Shown here: positions 51,860 to 60,615 of the stretch, piece by piece | Numbering within the stretch: the first letter of the stretch is position 1 | How the letters are laid out: each line of letters opens with the position of its first letter | Source of the DNA: Pseudomonadota bacterium | Lineage (GTDB): Bacteria > Desulfobacterota > Binatia > Binatales > Binataceae | Reading direction: 5' to 3' | NCBI GenBank assembly: GCA_021324885.1 | Contig: JAJPIF010000011.1 | Span: 62,001 to 126,000 of the forward strand | Length of the DNA: 64,000 bases | Notes under the pieces: model-generated | Told to the model about the DNA's origin: nothing | Databases searched by the model: none | Seen by the model: the letters and a program-made list of their open reading frames with translations, nothing else | Program-made: the position numbers and the translations under genes

Positions 51860-53653
51860 ATGACGACCAATTTTGCCTTTTCACCGCTTCCGCCATGGCC
51901 GCGGACCGACTACTGCGGAGCACTGCGCGCCGGGGATGCGGGGCGCCAGGTCGGGCTTTGGGGATGGGTCGCCGCGCGGCGCGATCACGGCGGGCTCATC
52001 TTTATCGATCTGCGCGACCGCGAAGGTATCGTGCAACTGGTGTTCAATCCCGAGCGCAATCCGACGGCGCACGAAGTGGCGCGCGGCACGCGCGCTGAAT
52101 ATTACCTCGCGGCCAAAGGCGAGGTGCTGCGGCGCTCGCAGAGCACGGTCAACGCGCAAATTCCCACCGGCACTGTCGAAGTCGCCGTCAGCGAAGCGAA
52201 AATCCTCAACACCTCGCAGGCGCCGCCGTTTCCCCTGGGTGAGGGCGAAACCGGCAACGAGGAGGTTCGTCTGCGTTATCGTTACCTCGATTTGCGCCGG
52301 CCCGAGATGCAGCGCAACCTGCGCCTGCGCCATCGCGCCGTCCGCGCCGTGCGCGATTTCCTGGATCAGTCCGGCTTTGTCGAGATCGAGACGCCAATCC
52401 TCTGGCGTCCGACGCCCGAGGGAGCGCGCGACTACCTGGTTCCCAGCCGCGTCAATCCCGGAAGGTTTTATGCGCTCCCGCAATCGCCGCAGCTCCTCAA
52501 GCAGCTGCTGATGATCTCCGGCTACGACCGCTACTATCAGATCGCTCGCTGCTTTCGCGATGAGGACCTGCGCGCCAACCGCCAGCCCGAGTTCAGCCAG
52601 ATCGATCTCGAAATGACCTGCCCGCGCCCCGACGATATCCATGGCTTGGTCGAGGGAATGCTGGCCGCGGTTTATCGCGAGGCGGCCGGAATCGACGTGC
52701 CGCTGCCTTTTCCACGGCTGACTTACGCGGAAGCGATGGAACGGTTCGGCGTCGACAAGCCCGACCTGCGCTTTGACCTGGAACTGAAGCGGCTTGACCA
52801 GGCTTTCGCCGCAACCGGGTTCAAGGTGTTTGCCGAAGCCCTGGCCCGTGGTGAGAACATTTACGCGATTCGCGTGCCGGGGCACTTGCAATTCACCCGC
52901 CGCGAACTGGACGAAATCGCCGAAACGCTCAAGGTGCGTCAGGGCTTGGGACTGGCATGGGCGAAGATTACGGAGGCCGGATGGCAGGGACCGATTGCGA
53001 AGTTTGTCGAGGATAAAGCCAGGGCCGATTGCGCCAGAATCGCCGGCGTGCAGGCCGGCGACACCTTGCTCATGGTGGCGGGACGGCCTGCAAAAGTCCG
53101 TCCGGTCCTGGGCGAACTGCGCCTGCAACTGGGTGACAAGTTCGGACTGCGCGGCGGCGAGGAGCTGCGATTTTTATGGATCGTCGAGTTTCCACTGTTT
53201 GACTACAGCGAACAGGAGCGGCGCCTGGTGTCAGTCAACCACCCCTTCACCGCGCCCCATCCCGATGACCTCGAATTTCTCAATACCGATCCGCTCAAGG
53301 CGCGCGCTTTGGCTTACGATATCGTCCTCAACGGCGAGGAGATGGGTGGAGGATCGATTCGTATCCATAATCCGGAACTGCAGATGAAAGCCTTCGAACT
53401 GCTTGGATTTACCCGAACGGAGGCGAATGAGAAATTTGGATTTTTATTGGAGGCGCTCAGCTACGGAGCGCCGCCGCACGGCGGAATCGCATTGGGTGTC
53501 GACCGCCTTGCCATGATGCTGTGTCATACAGAGTCGCTGCGCGACGTAATCGCATTCCCCAAGACCCAGCGCGCGGTCGATCTGATGAGCGGAGCGCCCG
53601 GCGAGGTCGATCCTCGCCAATTGCGCGAGCTTTCGATAAAGGTGATCAAATGA
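51860..53653 (+). CDS. aspS: aspartyl-tRNA synthetase
   Basis: A 597-residue bacterial AspRS with the OB-fold anticodon domain (GLWGWVAARRDHGGLIFIDLRDREGIVQLVF), the class II core (RCFRDEDLRANRQPEFSQIDLEMTC) and the bacterial GAD insertion. The end has GGIALGVDRLAMML. Start ATG 51860 (MTTNFAFSPLP) is taken because the longer frame adds an unusual N-terminus. The stop overlaps the start of the next lipoprotein gene (ATGA). Discriminating versus non-discriminating type cannot be told from the window. Confidence 0.95.
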   Translation: MTTNFAFSPLPPWPRTDYCGALRAGDAGRQVGLWGWVAARRDHGGLIFIDLRDREGIVQLVFNPERNPTAHEVARGTRAEYYLAAKGEVLRRSQSTVNAQIPTGTVEVAVSEAKILNTSQAPPFPLGEGETGNEEVRLRYRYLDLRRPEMQRNLRLRHRAVRAVRDFLDQSGFVEIETPILWRPTPEGARDYLVPSRVNPGRFYALPQSPQLLKQLLMISGYDRYYQIARCFRDEDLRANRQPEFSQIDLEMTCPRPDDIHGLVEGMLAAVYREAAGIDVPLPFPRLTYAEAMERFGVDKPDLRFDLELKRLDQAFAATGFKVFAEALARGENIYAIRVPGHLQFTRRELDEIAETLKVRQGLGLAWAKITEAGWQGPIAKFVEDKARADCARIAGVQAGDTLLMVAGRPAKVRPVLGELRLQLGDKFGLRGGEELRFLWIVEFPLFDYSEQERRLVSVNHPFTAPHPDDLEFLNTDPLKARALAYDIVLNGEEMGGGSIRIHNPELQMKAFELLGFTRTEANEKFGFLLEALSYGAPPHGGIALGVDRLAMMLCHTESLRDVIAFPKTQRAVDLMSGAPGEVDPRQLRELSIKVIK

Positions 53654-54384
53654 TTCGATGCGGATTCGGCGGCTACCAAGTGCTGGCCGTGATCGGCGCG
53701 ACGGCGCTGCTGTGCGTCTCCTGCGCGCCGGCCTGGGTGCCGGTGATTGGCAAAACTCCTGACGTTCAGGTCCAGGCGGTGCGTTCGATCAAGACCATCC
53801 GAATTCGCAGAGTCGCCGTCATGCCGCCGATCGACGCGCCGGCGCCGGGAGATACCGTGGCCGAAGGAGCGAGCGATTCGCTCACGGCGGAACTACAGGC
53901 CAAGATGGCGCTGGATGCCGGATGGCAGGTGGTGCCGGAAAGCGACATCTCCGATGCGATGCAAAAAATGCCGCCCACCAATTCCTCCAACATCCAACGC
54001 AACGCCAGAGAGCTGGGCCATCTGGTTGGTGCTGATGCCGTCCTCTATGGCGAGATCGAAGACTACAAGGAACGCGTCGGCAGCGATTACGCGGCGGCCA
54101 GTCCGGCCTCGGTCGCCTTCACGCTCCATCTGCTGGACATGAAAAGCGGCCAGGTGGTCTGGAGCGCCCATTTCGCCAAATCGCAAAAGGCGCTGACCGA
54201 CAACGTGTTCGACGTGGTGGCATTCGTGCAGAACTCCGGCCGCTGGGTCCGCGCCCATGAGATTGCGGCCGAGGGTGTGGATCAGGCGATCGAGGACCTG
54301 CACGACAAGCTCAACCTGCAGCAGGAAGGGCCCTCCTTCGCGATTCCGGAATACCAGGGCCGGTTCGATAATCCCGAGAAGTAA
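53650..54384 (+). CDS. GNA1162/CsgG-like outer-membrane lipoprotein
   Basis: A 244-residue lipoprotein. The signal sequence VLAVIGATALLCVSC ends in a lipobox Cys. The mature part resembles the GNA1162/CsgG-like family: KTIRIRRVAVMPPID, then SLTAELQAKM and the RELGHLVGADAVLYGEI motif. DMKSGQVVWSAHF is another family feature. Start ATG 53650 overlaps the aspS stop by four bases, so it is translated with it. A linked regulator or envelope partner is not seen. Confidence 0.85.
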   Translation: MIRCGFGGYQVLAVIGATALLCVSCAPAWVPVIGKTPDVQVQAVRSIKTIRIRRVAVMPPIDAPAPGDTVAEGASDSLTAELQAKMALDAGWQVVPESDISDAMQKMPPTNSSNIQRNARELGHLVGADAVLYGEIEDYKERVGSDYAAASPASVAFTLHLLDMKSGQVVWSAHFAKSQKALTDNVFDVVAFVQNSGRWVRAHEIAAEGVDQAIEDLHDKLNLQQEGPSFAIPEYQGRFDNPEK

Positions 54385-54414
54385 AGCCAGTTGCACCGCA
54401 TTGAGGTTGACAAC

Positions 54415-54933
54415 ATGAGCATCGACGCGCAGACGCAGGCGGCCCTCAAGGTCTTGTTGGACAAGCAGCAGATCCATGACGTGATGATGCGTTACTGCCG
54501 CGCCGTCGATCGGGTCGATGAGGAATTGCTGCGCAGCGTGTACCATCCCGACGCGATCGACAATCACGGCCTGTTCAACGGCGCCGCCGCGGACTTTGTG
54601 CCCTGGTGCATCAACCAGTTGCGTCAGGCCTACACGGCGACCCAGCATTTCATCGGCAACGAGCTGATCGAGATCGACGGCGACCAGGCCTGGTGCGAAT
54701 TCTATTTCGTCGCCTACCATCGCTATGAGCGCAAAGGCGAACCGCGACACATGAGTGCCGGGGGACGCTACGTCGATCGCTGGGAGCGGCGCAGCGGTGA
54801 ATGGCGAATCGCCGAGCGCACGGTGGTGGTCGACTGGCAGCGCGTCGATCGCGTGCATGAACCCGACGCCAGTATGCTCACCCTGGGCCTGCGCTCGCGC
54901 CAGGATCTGTCTTACCGCCGCCAGTTAGCCTAG
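54415..54933 (+). CDS. SnoaL/NTF2-like domain protein
   Basis: A 172-residue protein with a cone-shaped NTF2-like fold. The start reads ALKVLLDKQQIHDVMMRYCRAVDRVDEELLRSVYHPDA, and TQHFIGNELIEIDGDQAWCEFYFVAYHRY follows. The end TVVVDWQRVD is typical of the SnoaL_4 group, often near aromatic or steroid degradation genes. A Tyr-Asp-His catalytic set is possible (RYCRAVDR, HPDAID). Start ATG 54415 follows a weak site. It lies 30 bases after the lipoprotein gene; the link may be incidental. Confidence 0.8.
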   Translation: MSIDAQTQAALKVLLDKQQIHDVMMRYCRAVDRVDEELLRSVYHPDAIDNHGLFNGAAADFVPWCINQLRQAYTATQHFIGNELIEIDGDQAWCEFYFVAYHRYERKGEPRHMSAGGRYVDRWERRSGEWRIAERTVVVDWQRVDRVHEPDASMLTLGLRSRQDLSYRRQLA

Positions 54934-55214
54934 CCGCGCGCTAAACGCCGCCCGGATCGCACCCGCGGTAAAGCTGCGAATGGGACAGGGGTGTGTTTAT
55001 AACCCGTTCCCGTCAGGCTGCATTTAACGGCCGGTAGTGGACGGGCAATGTTACACAGAGACGCAGGCCAGCACCGACCCGAATCCAATCGATGGCCGCC
55101 GATCGCAGACTAACGCAACCCCAAACCTCGATTTCTCGCTCGTCGCCCCGTTATCCGATCCGGAAGACAGGAAGGGAAATCTTCAGGGCGGCCAGCGCCG
55201 TTTGAGCTGCGCCG

Positions 55215-55610
55215 TCAGCCCCGTACCACGCGCAGGCCGAGATGGCGCTCGAAGGGGTCGAAATCCCGGTCGCAATGAAGCAGCTCGTGACGGTGGATGA
55301 TACAAAAGGTCGCGATCAGCGCATCGATTGTCTTGCGAACGGTGACGCCGCGCCGTCTGAGGACTCGAAAGTTGCGCGCGGCGGCGACGGCGGTGTCGCG
55401 CCCGCCAATCGTCACACATTGCAGCTGAGCCAGTTCCCGGCGCGCGCGATGAAAATCCAGGTCCGAGCGGAAGCCCTGCAGGACTTCGACCAGGATAAGA
55501 TCCCCCAGCAACGGCCGCTGCGCAGTCAGCAAGCGATCGAGCAAATCGGTTTCGCCGGTCGGCCGCCCGTTGAAATAATCGATCCAGACGGAGCTATCTA
55601 CCAGGATCAC
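55215..55610 (-). CDS. vapC: VapC-type PIN-domain ribonuclease toxin
   Basis: A 131-residue PIN toxin. The acidic active-site set is readable: Asp5 (MILVDSS), Glu42 (LVEVLQG), Asp96 (TIDALIA) and a late acidic group in HCDRDFDPF. VapC proteins usually cut tRNA or rRNA when free of VapB. The start at 55610 overlaps the end of the antitoxin gene (ends 55607) by 4 bases. This is a classic vapBC pair. Confidence 0.93.
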   Translation of the reverse strand: MILVDSSVWIDYFNGRPTGETDLLDRLLTAQRPLLGDLILVEVLQGFRSDLDFHRARRELAQLQCVTIGGRDTAVAAARNFRVLRRRGVTVRKTIDALIATFCIIHRHELLHCDRDFDPFERHLGLRVVRG

Positions 55611-55804
55611 GTTGGGTCGCGCCGCATCGCGTCAAGATCGCCTTCCCATTTGAGTTTTCCGCGCAGCCGGCGAATCCGGTCCTGCTGCTTGATACTGACC
55701 AGCAGGCGCAGCGCCGCTTCGACCGCCTCCCGTTTGGTTTTCGCGCCCGACGCGCGCATCGCGCGCTTCATCAGCTCATCGTCAATCACGATATTGGTCC
55801 GCAT
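55607..55804 (-). CDS. vapB: VapB-type antitoxin
   Basis: A 65-residue ribbon-helix-helix-type antitoxin with the common start MRTNIVIDDELMKRAMRASGAKTKREAVEAALRLL. The C-terminal part is basic and would wrap the toxin. The stop overlaps vapC by four bases. VapB proteins normally autoregulate the operon, so an operator should lie just upstream of 55804. Confidence 0.93.
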   Translation of the reverse strand: MRTNIVIDDELMKRAMRASGAKTKREAVEAALRLLVSIKQQDRIRRLRGKLKWEGDLDAMRRDPT

Positions 55805-56170
55805 CGCGAATCACTCGATGTGTATGCTAGACCTTCTGCATACACACCGCAAGCTCGGCGCGCGCGATCGAAATCAAGGGCCGCGCTGTCGGGCATTGCT
55901 TGCCTCTCCCGACAGGGAGGGGCATCAGGAGGCGGAGCATCCGGCCATGAGTGATCGGCCGCGACTTATCGTGGACTTCGTCGCGAGCCGCGTGCTTAGC
56001 GATAATGGCGAGGTGTCGGCGGTAAGCGGTCTCGACGACGTGAGGACCGGCCAATCTTCTGATCCTCTCCCGGTCGGCCGGCGTCGTCTATGAGATGCGT
56101 GGTTAACGAAACCACTTCAAGAGTCGGATCTTTGAGTGCGGCTTTTCGTCGGGCTCCTGGCGTGAACCGG
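55805..56170. other. gene-poor region between vapB and the tandem CoA-transferase
   Basis: About 365 bases. A C/T-rich then G-rich inverted motif (CCTCTCCCGACAGGGAGGGG, 55905-55924) is present. A plus-strand 48-codon frame at 55947-56093 with AGGAGG 14 bases upstream could encode a small peptide, but I cannot support it further. The vapBC promoter and operator should be near 55805-55860. Confidence 0.35.
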
Positions 56171-58675
56171 CTACTTCAAGGCCCCGGCGTCGCGCAGGCG
56201 CTGAATTTCCGCCCGCGACATCTCCAGCAGCTCGCTCAGAATTTCCTCAGTGTCGGCGCCGAACAGCGGGGCAGGACGGCGCACCCGACACGGGGTGCCG
56301 GACATGGTCCAGGGGATCCCCGTATGGAGCCGGTGGCCGACTTCGGGATGGATCAAGTCGGGGAAAAAACCGCGCTCCGCCAGATGGCGATCTTCCGCCA
56401 GATCCTTGCTGCTCATGACCGGTATCGCGGCCACGCCGGCGGCCTGAAGCTGGCATGTGATTTCCCATCGATCGCGCGGCAGCGTCCAGGCCGTGATGAT
56501 CGCGTCGAGTTCGTCCTCGTTGGCTTTGCGCAGCGCTGCGCTCGCAAACCGCGGATCATTGGCGAGCTGCGGTTTTCCGATCGCGGCGCACAAGGAGCGC
56601 CATTCAACCTCGCTGCCGACGGCGATGGTAACCCAGTCCAGCGGTCCGCCCCTGGTCTTGTAGCAGTTATGCGGCGCCATCACGCGGTCGCGATTGCCCA
56701 GACGGCGCGGCTCGCGCCCGTTCATCGCGAATTCCATCAGCGCCTCGCCCATCACCAGTTCGGTGGTCTCCAACATCGCCAGGTCGATATGCTGTCCCTC
56801 GCCGGTGCGCGCGCGATGCATGAGCGCGGCGACCACGCCCATCGCGCCGGTGAGCGCCGCCACCGACTCCGCGCAGATCCATCCGGGTTCCAGCGGCTCA
56901 CCGCCTTCATACCCGCACAGACCGTAGATTCCCGAGAGCGCGCCGACCGTCGTTCCGTAGCTGATGTCGTTGCGATACGGCCCGGTCTGCCCGTTGCCGC
57001 TGACCGACAGCATGATGAGGTCCGCGCGCAGCGCGCGCAGGGTGGCGTAACCGAGTCCCATCCGATCCATCACGCCGGGCGCGAAATTTTCCGTGACCAC
57101 GTCGCATCGCGCCGCCAGCCGGCGCGCGATCTCCAGTCCCAGCGGATTGCGGACATCAAGCTGGACGCTGCGCTTGCCCTGGTTCCATTGATTGAAGATG
57201 CCGGCGCGGTTGAGGCCGCGTTCGCCGTCCGCGAACGGCGGCAGGTTGCGCTGATGACAGGGGCGCAGCGAACTTTCGATCCGGATCACTTCGGCGCCGA
57301 GATGGGCCAGTTGGAGACTGCAAAACGTGCCGACCCACAACTGCATGAAATCAAGCACGCGCACGCCGGCCAGAGGGGGCGCCGGCGCAGCCGCAATCCG
57401 GCGCGGAAATTCGACTGACGCGCGATCGGCCGCAGTTGATCCCGCGCTTTCCAGCCGCGCCTGGATTTCTTCATTGTGTTCGCCCAGGCGCGGAGCGGGC
57501 CGCCGCAGCGACCACATCGGGGCGGTCGATTTGAAAGGCGCCCCGGGAATCAGCAGCGGCTTGGCGCTCGGATCGCGCGCGGGCATCGGCACGAAAAACT
57601 GGCGTGCGGCGAATTGCTCGTTGGCGTACACGTCGGCGATCCTGGACAGCGGTACGATCGCCACCGCATGCGCCCGCGCCTGAGCGAACAAGTCGCGCAC
57701 GGTCCACGGCCGCACCCAGTTCTCGAGCAGCGGGCGCAGCTTGGCGATATTGCGGCCGCGCGCCATGGTGTCGGCGAAATCCGGCTCCATGGTCCATTGC
57801 GGATGGCCAATCCATCGGGTGAAACGGTGCCAATCGTTATCGTAAAGCAACGAGAAGAGCACGTAACCGTCGGCGCATTGCGCGATGAACCACGGGCCCG
57901 GACGGCGCGGCCGAAAGCGCGAGCTCTCCACGCCGGAATATGAATAGAGTACGAAATTGGATTCCAGCGTCGCCGCCAATGCCTCCTGCTCGGACACTTC
58001 GATTGCCTGCCCGCGCCCGGACTCCATCCGATCCCACAACGCCGCCAGCGTGACCATCGCAGCGTTCAGCCCGCCTTCGAATTCGGCCATATTGCCGAAC
58101 AGCTTCAGGGGCGGCAGCTCAGGATAGGGGGTGGTAAGCGGACTGAGCGAGCCGGCGCCGCTGGAATGGAAGGCGTTGAGTTCATAGGCGCGGTAATTGG
58201 CGCGCGGCCCGCTGTCGCCGTAGGCGGAAATGGCGCTGATGATCAGCCGGGGAAAGCGCTCGCCGAGTTCGCGCGCGGCCAGCCCCAGCGCGGCGCGCTG
58301 GTAGGGCGGCACGTTGTGAATCAACACGTCGGCATGCCCAAGCAAGCGGTAAAGCCGCGCGCGTGAATCGGCCGATTGAAGGTCCAGCGTGATCCCGCGC
58401 TTGTTGGCGTTAAGATAAAGGAAAAGCCCGCTGTTTTCAGGGTCGGGAATATCGTCGGGAAATGGACCGCGCCGGCGCGTCAGGTCGCCGCCGGGCGCTT
58501 CGACCTTGATCACGTCCGCGCCCATGTCTGCAAGCAGCCGGGCCGCAAAGGCCGCCGCGACACCCTCGCCGCATTCGATAACCAGGCAACCCGTGAGCGG
58601 CCCCCGCGGTTGCGTCGAATCGGCCAGGGGGGAGGTTCCAGGACGGATAGATACGCTGTTATCCTCGCTGCTCAA
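56171..58675 (-). CDS. tandem family III (CaiB/BaiF) CoA-transferase
   Basis: An 834-residue protein with two CoA-transferase III domains, about 28-400 and 434-825. Each has the opening sequence of the fold (CLVIECGEGVAAAFAARLLADMGADVIKVEAPGG; RVLDFMQLWVGTFCSLQLAHLGAEVIRIES) and the loop with CoA-binding residues (NANKRGITLDLQ; NQGKRSVQLDVRN). At the catalytic Asp of Frc (Asp169), a by-eye alignment gives Glu198 (MAEFEGG) and Glu603 (CAESVAAL). Normally two polypeptides form an interlocked dimer; here one chain supplies both. Substrate unknown. Confidence 0.85.
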   Translation of the reverse strand: MSSEDNSVSIRPGTSPLADSTQPRGPLTGCLVIECGEGVAAAFAARLLADMGADVIKVEAPGGDLTRRRGPFPDDIPDPENSGLFLYLNANKRGITLDLQSADSRARLYRLLGHADVLIHNVPPYQRAALGLAARELGERFPRLIISAISAYGDSGPRANYRAYELNAFHSSGAGSLSPLTTPYPELPPLKLFGNMAEFEGGLNAAMVTLAALWDRMESGRGQAIEVSEQEALAATLESNFVLYSYSGVESSRFRPRRPGPWFIAQCADGYVLFSLLYDNDWHRFTRWIGHPQWTMEPDFADTMARGRNIAKLRPLLENWVRPWTVRDLFAQARAHAVAIVPLSRIADVYANEQFAARQFFVPMPARDPSAKPLLIPGAPFKSTAPMWSLRRPAPRLGEHNEEIQARLESAGSTAADRASVEFPRRIAAAPAPPLAGVRVLDFMQLWVGTFCSLQLAHLGAEVIRIESSLRPCHQRNLPPFADGERGLNRAGIFNQWNQGKRSVQLDVRNPLGLEIARRLAARCDVVTENFAPGVMDRMGLGYATLRALRADLIMLSVSGNGQTGPYRNDISYGTTVGALSGIYGLCGYEGGEPLEPGWICAESVAALTGAMGVVAALMHRARTGEGQHIDLAMLETTELVMGEALMEFAMNGREPRRLGNRDRVMAPHNCYKTRGGPLDWVTIAVGSEVEWRSLCAAIGKPQLANDPRFASAALRKANEDELDAIITAWTLPRDRWEITCQLQAAGVAAIPVMSSKDLAEDRHLAERGFFPDLIHPEVGHRLHTGIPWTMSGTPCRVRRPAPLFGADTEEILSELLEMSRAEIQRLRDAGALK

Positions 58676-58829
58676 GTTGGTCAGCCTTCCAGATGAGCGT
58701 GGCCGCTACGCGCGGGATTGTAACCATAAAAGCGGCGCGAGGCATACCGGCGACAAACACGAAGCGCATTGGCAGGTGGGAAAGACCGCACCGGGGGCTC
58801 ATCGCGGTGCCTTGTTCTCAGCCGTTGGT

Positions 58830-59087
58830 TTACGTGGGACGCGCTTCCTGGTGGCTTTTGGCGCCGAAAATCGTGGCGATGAATTCCGTGACCTGGCATC
58901 GCGGGCACATGACCAGCGGATGCGGCTCCCTGGGCTTGTCGCGGGATTCGTCGAAGTAGCAGCAACAGGCCATCTTGAGATTGCACCATTCGCATTTGAC
59001 CGCATGCAGCCGCCCGAGATTGCGGCTGATGCGCGTCTGCTCGGCCTTGCGCGAGCGCTTGCCTTTCTTCTCCGTCGCCTTTTTCAT
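58830..59087 (-). CDS. small cysteine-rich hypothetical protein
   Basis: An 85-residue protein with a basic N-terminus (MKKATEKKGKRSRKAEQT) and two cysteine pairs or clusters, CEWCNLKMACCC and CPRC, likely to bind zinc or another metal. The C-terminus reads TEFIATIFGAK. No family name is known to me. It is on the same strand as the tandem CoA-transferase, 154 bases upstream. Start ATG 59087 was chosen; the longer frame has an odd N-terminus. Confidence 0.6.
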   Translation of the reverse strand: MKKATEKKGKRSRKAEQTRISRNLGRLHAVKCEWCNLKMACCCYFDESRDKPREPHPLVMCPRCQVTEFIATIFGAKSHQEARPT

Positions 59088-59296
59088 GGTCCAAACGGTA
59101 GCATCGCGTCTGAACAACGGTTGTCCTGAATATGGACGCGTTAGAAGGACGCCGGTAAAACCAATTATCTGCTCGTCCAACGCAATTGGTGTCCTGCTAT
59201 CGACTGAGAACAATTTCGACTAAAATCGGCACCATTCGCGAAGCGGCGGGCGAACGGTGGTCCGCCGTTTCTCAGAAAAAAAAGGAGCATCTGGCG

Positions 59297-60547
59297 ATGG
59301 CGTTGCCATTGGAAGGAATAAAGATAATCGACTTTACCGGCGTCCAGGCGGGGCCTGCATGCACGCAGTTGCTGGCGTGGTTCGGCGCCGAGGTGCTGAA
59401 GGTCGAGCGGCCCGGCGTCGGCGATGTCACCCGCCGCCAACTCCGCGATGTTCCCGATCTCGACGCGCTTTATTTCACGATGCTCAACAGCAACAAGAAG
59501 TCGCTGACGCTCAACACCAAAACGCCCGAAGGCAAGGCGATCATGGAGCAACTGATCCGCGAAGCTGACGTGCTGGTCGAAAACTTCGCGCCCGGCGCGC
59601 TGGACCGGATGGGTTTCACCTGGGAGCGATTGCAGGAACTTAATCCGAGGCTGATTTTCGGCTCGATCAAGGGCTTCAGCGAGGAGTCGCCCTACGCCGA
59701 TCTCAAGGTCTACGAGAATGTGGCCCAATGCGCCGGCGGCGCCGCCTCGACCACCGGTTTCTGGGACGGGCCGCCAACGGTAAGCGCGGCGGCGCTGGGC
59801 GACAGCAATACCGGGATGCATCTGGCGATCGGAATCCTGACCGCGCTGCTGGGCCGCGCCAAAACCGGCAGGGGCCAGAAGGTGTCGGTCTCGATGCAGG
59901 ACGCGGTGCTCAATCTGTGCCGGGTCAAGCTGCGCGATCAGGAACGGCTGGAGCACGTCGGCTATCTCGAAGAGTATCCCCAATACCCCAACGGCAAGTT
60001 CACCGACACGGTGCCGCGCGGCGGCAACGCCGGCGGCGGCGGGCAGCCCGGATGGATTCTCAAGTGCAAAGGATGGCAAACGGATCCCAACGCCTACATC
60101 TATTTCACCATCCAGGAGCAGAACTGGGCCCGCACCTGCGAGGCCATCGGCAAGCCGCAATGGGCCAACGATCCGGCCTATGCCACGGCGCGTGCGCGCC
60201 AGCCGCATATCTTTGACATTTTCGCCGAAGTCGAGCGATGGCTGGCCGACAAGACCAAGTTCGAAGCAGTGGAGATCCTGCGCAAGTTCGGGGTGCCGTG
60301 CGCGCCCGTGCTGTCGATGAAGGAAATCGCCCACGATCCCGCCCTGCGTGCCAGCGGCAGTATCGTCGAAGTGGACGAAGAATTGCGCGGCAAGTACCTG
60401 ACCGTCGGCAGCCCGATCAAATTTTCCGATTTCAAGCCAAATATCACCGGCGCGCCGCTGCTGGGCGAGCACACCGACGAAGTTCTTGGCCGGCTTGGCT
60501 ACAGCGCCGAGCAGATCGCAAAACTGCGCCAGAACAAGGTAATCTGA
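59297..60547 (+). CDS. frc: formyl-CoA:oxalate CoA-transferase
   Basis: A 416-residue family III CoA-transferase that moves CoA from formyl-CoA to oxalate. The sequence follows oxalate-metabolising Frc throughout: [51 protein letters not shown], and [11 protein letters not shown] with the catalytic Asp169. [12 protein letters not shown] is the glycine loop. ATG 59297 follows AAAGGAG. oxc is 68 bases downstream, so the pair gives oxalate to formate plus CO2. Confidence 0.96.
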   Translation: MALPLEGIKIIDFTGVQAGPACTQLLAWFGAEVLKVERPGVGDVTRRQLRDVPDLDALYFTMLNSNKKSLTLNTKTPEGKAIMEQLIREADVLVENFAPGALDRMGFTWERLQELNPRLIFGSIKGFSEESPYADLKVYENVAQCAGGAASTTGFWDGPPTVSAAALGDSNTGMHLAIGILTALLGRAKTGRGQKVSVSMQDAVLNLCRVKLRDQERLEHVGYLEEYPQYPNGKFTDTVPRGGNAGGGGQPGWILKCKGWQTDPNAYIYFTIQEQNWARTCEAIGKPQWANDPAYATARARQPHIFDIFAEVERWLADKTKFEAVEILRKFGVPCAPVLSMKEIAHDPALRASGSIVEVDEELRGKYLTVGSPIKFSDFKPNITGAPLLGEHTDEVLGRLGYSAEQIAKLRQNKVI

Positions 60548-60615
60548 ACTGGCCGCGCCCGTCGTACGATCGCCGTCGGGCCGCTCGCCACCGTTTTGAC
60601 TTGAAAGGCGCTGAC

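Noticed and set aside
51881-53128. 415-codon minus-strand frame opposite aspS
   Set aside because: Antisense shadow of a well-conserved synthetase gene.
55947-56093. 48-codon plus-strand frame with AGGAGG upstream
   Set aside because: The spacing to ATG is about 14 bases, and the sequence has no recognisable features.
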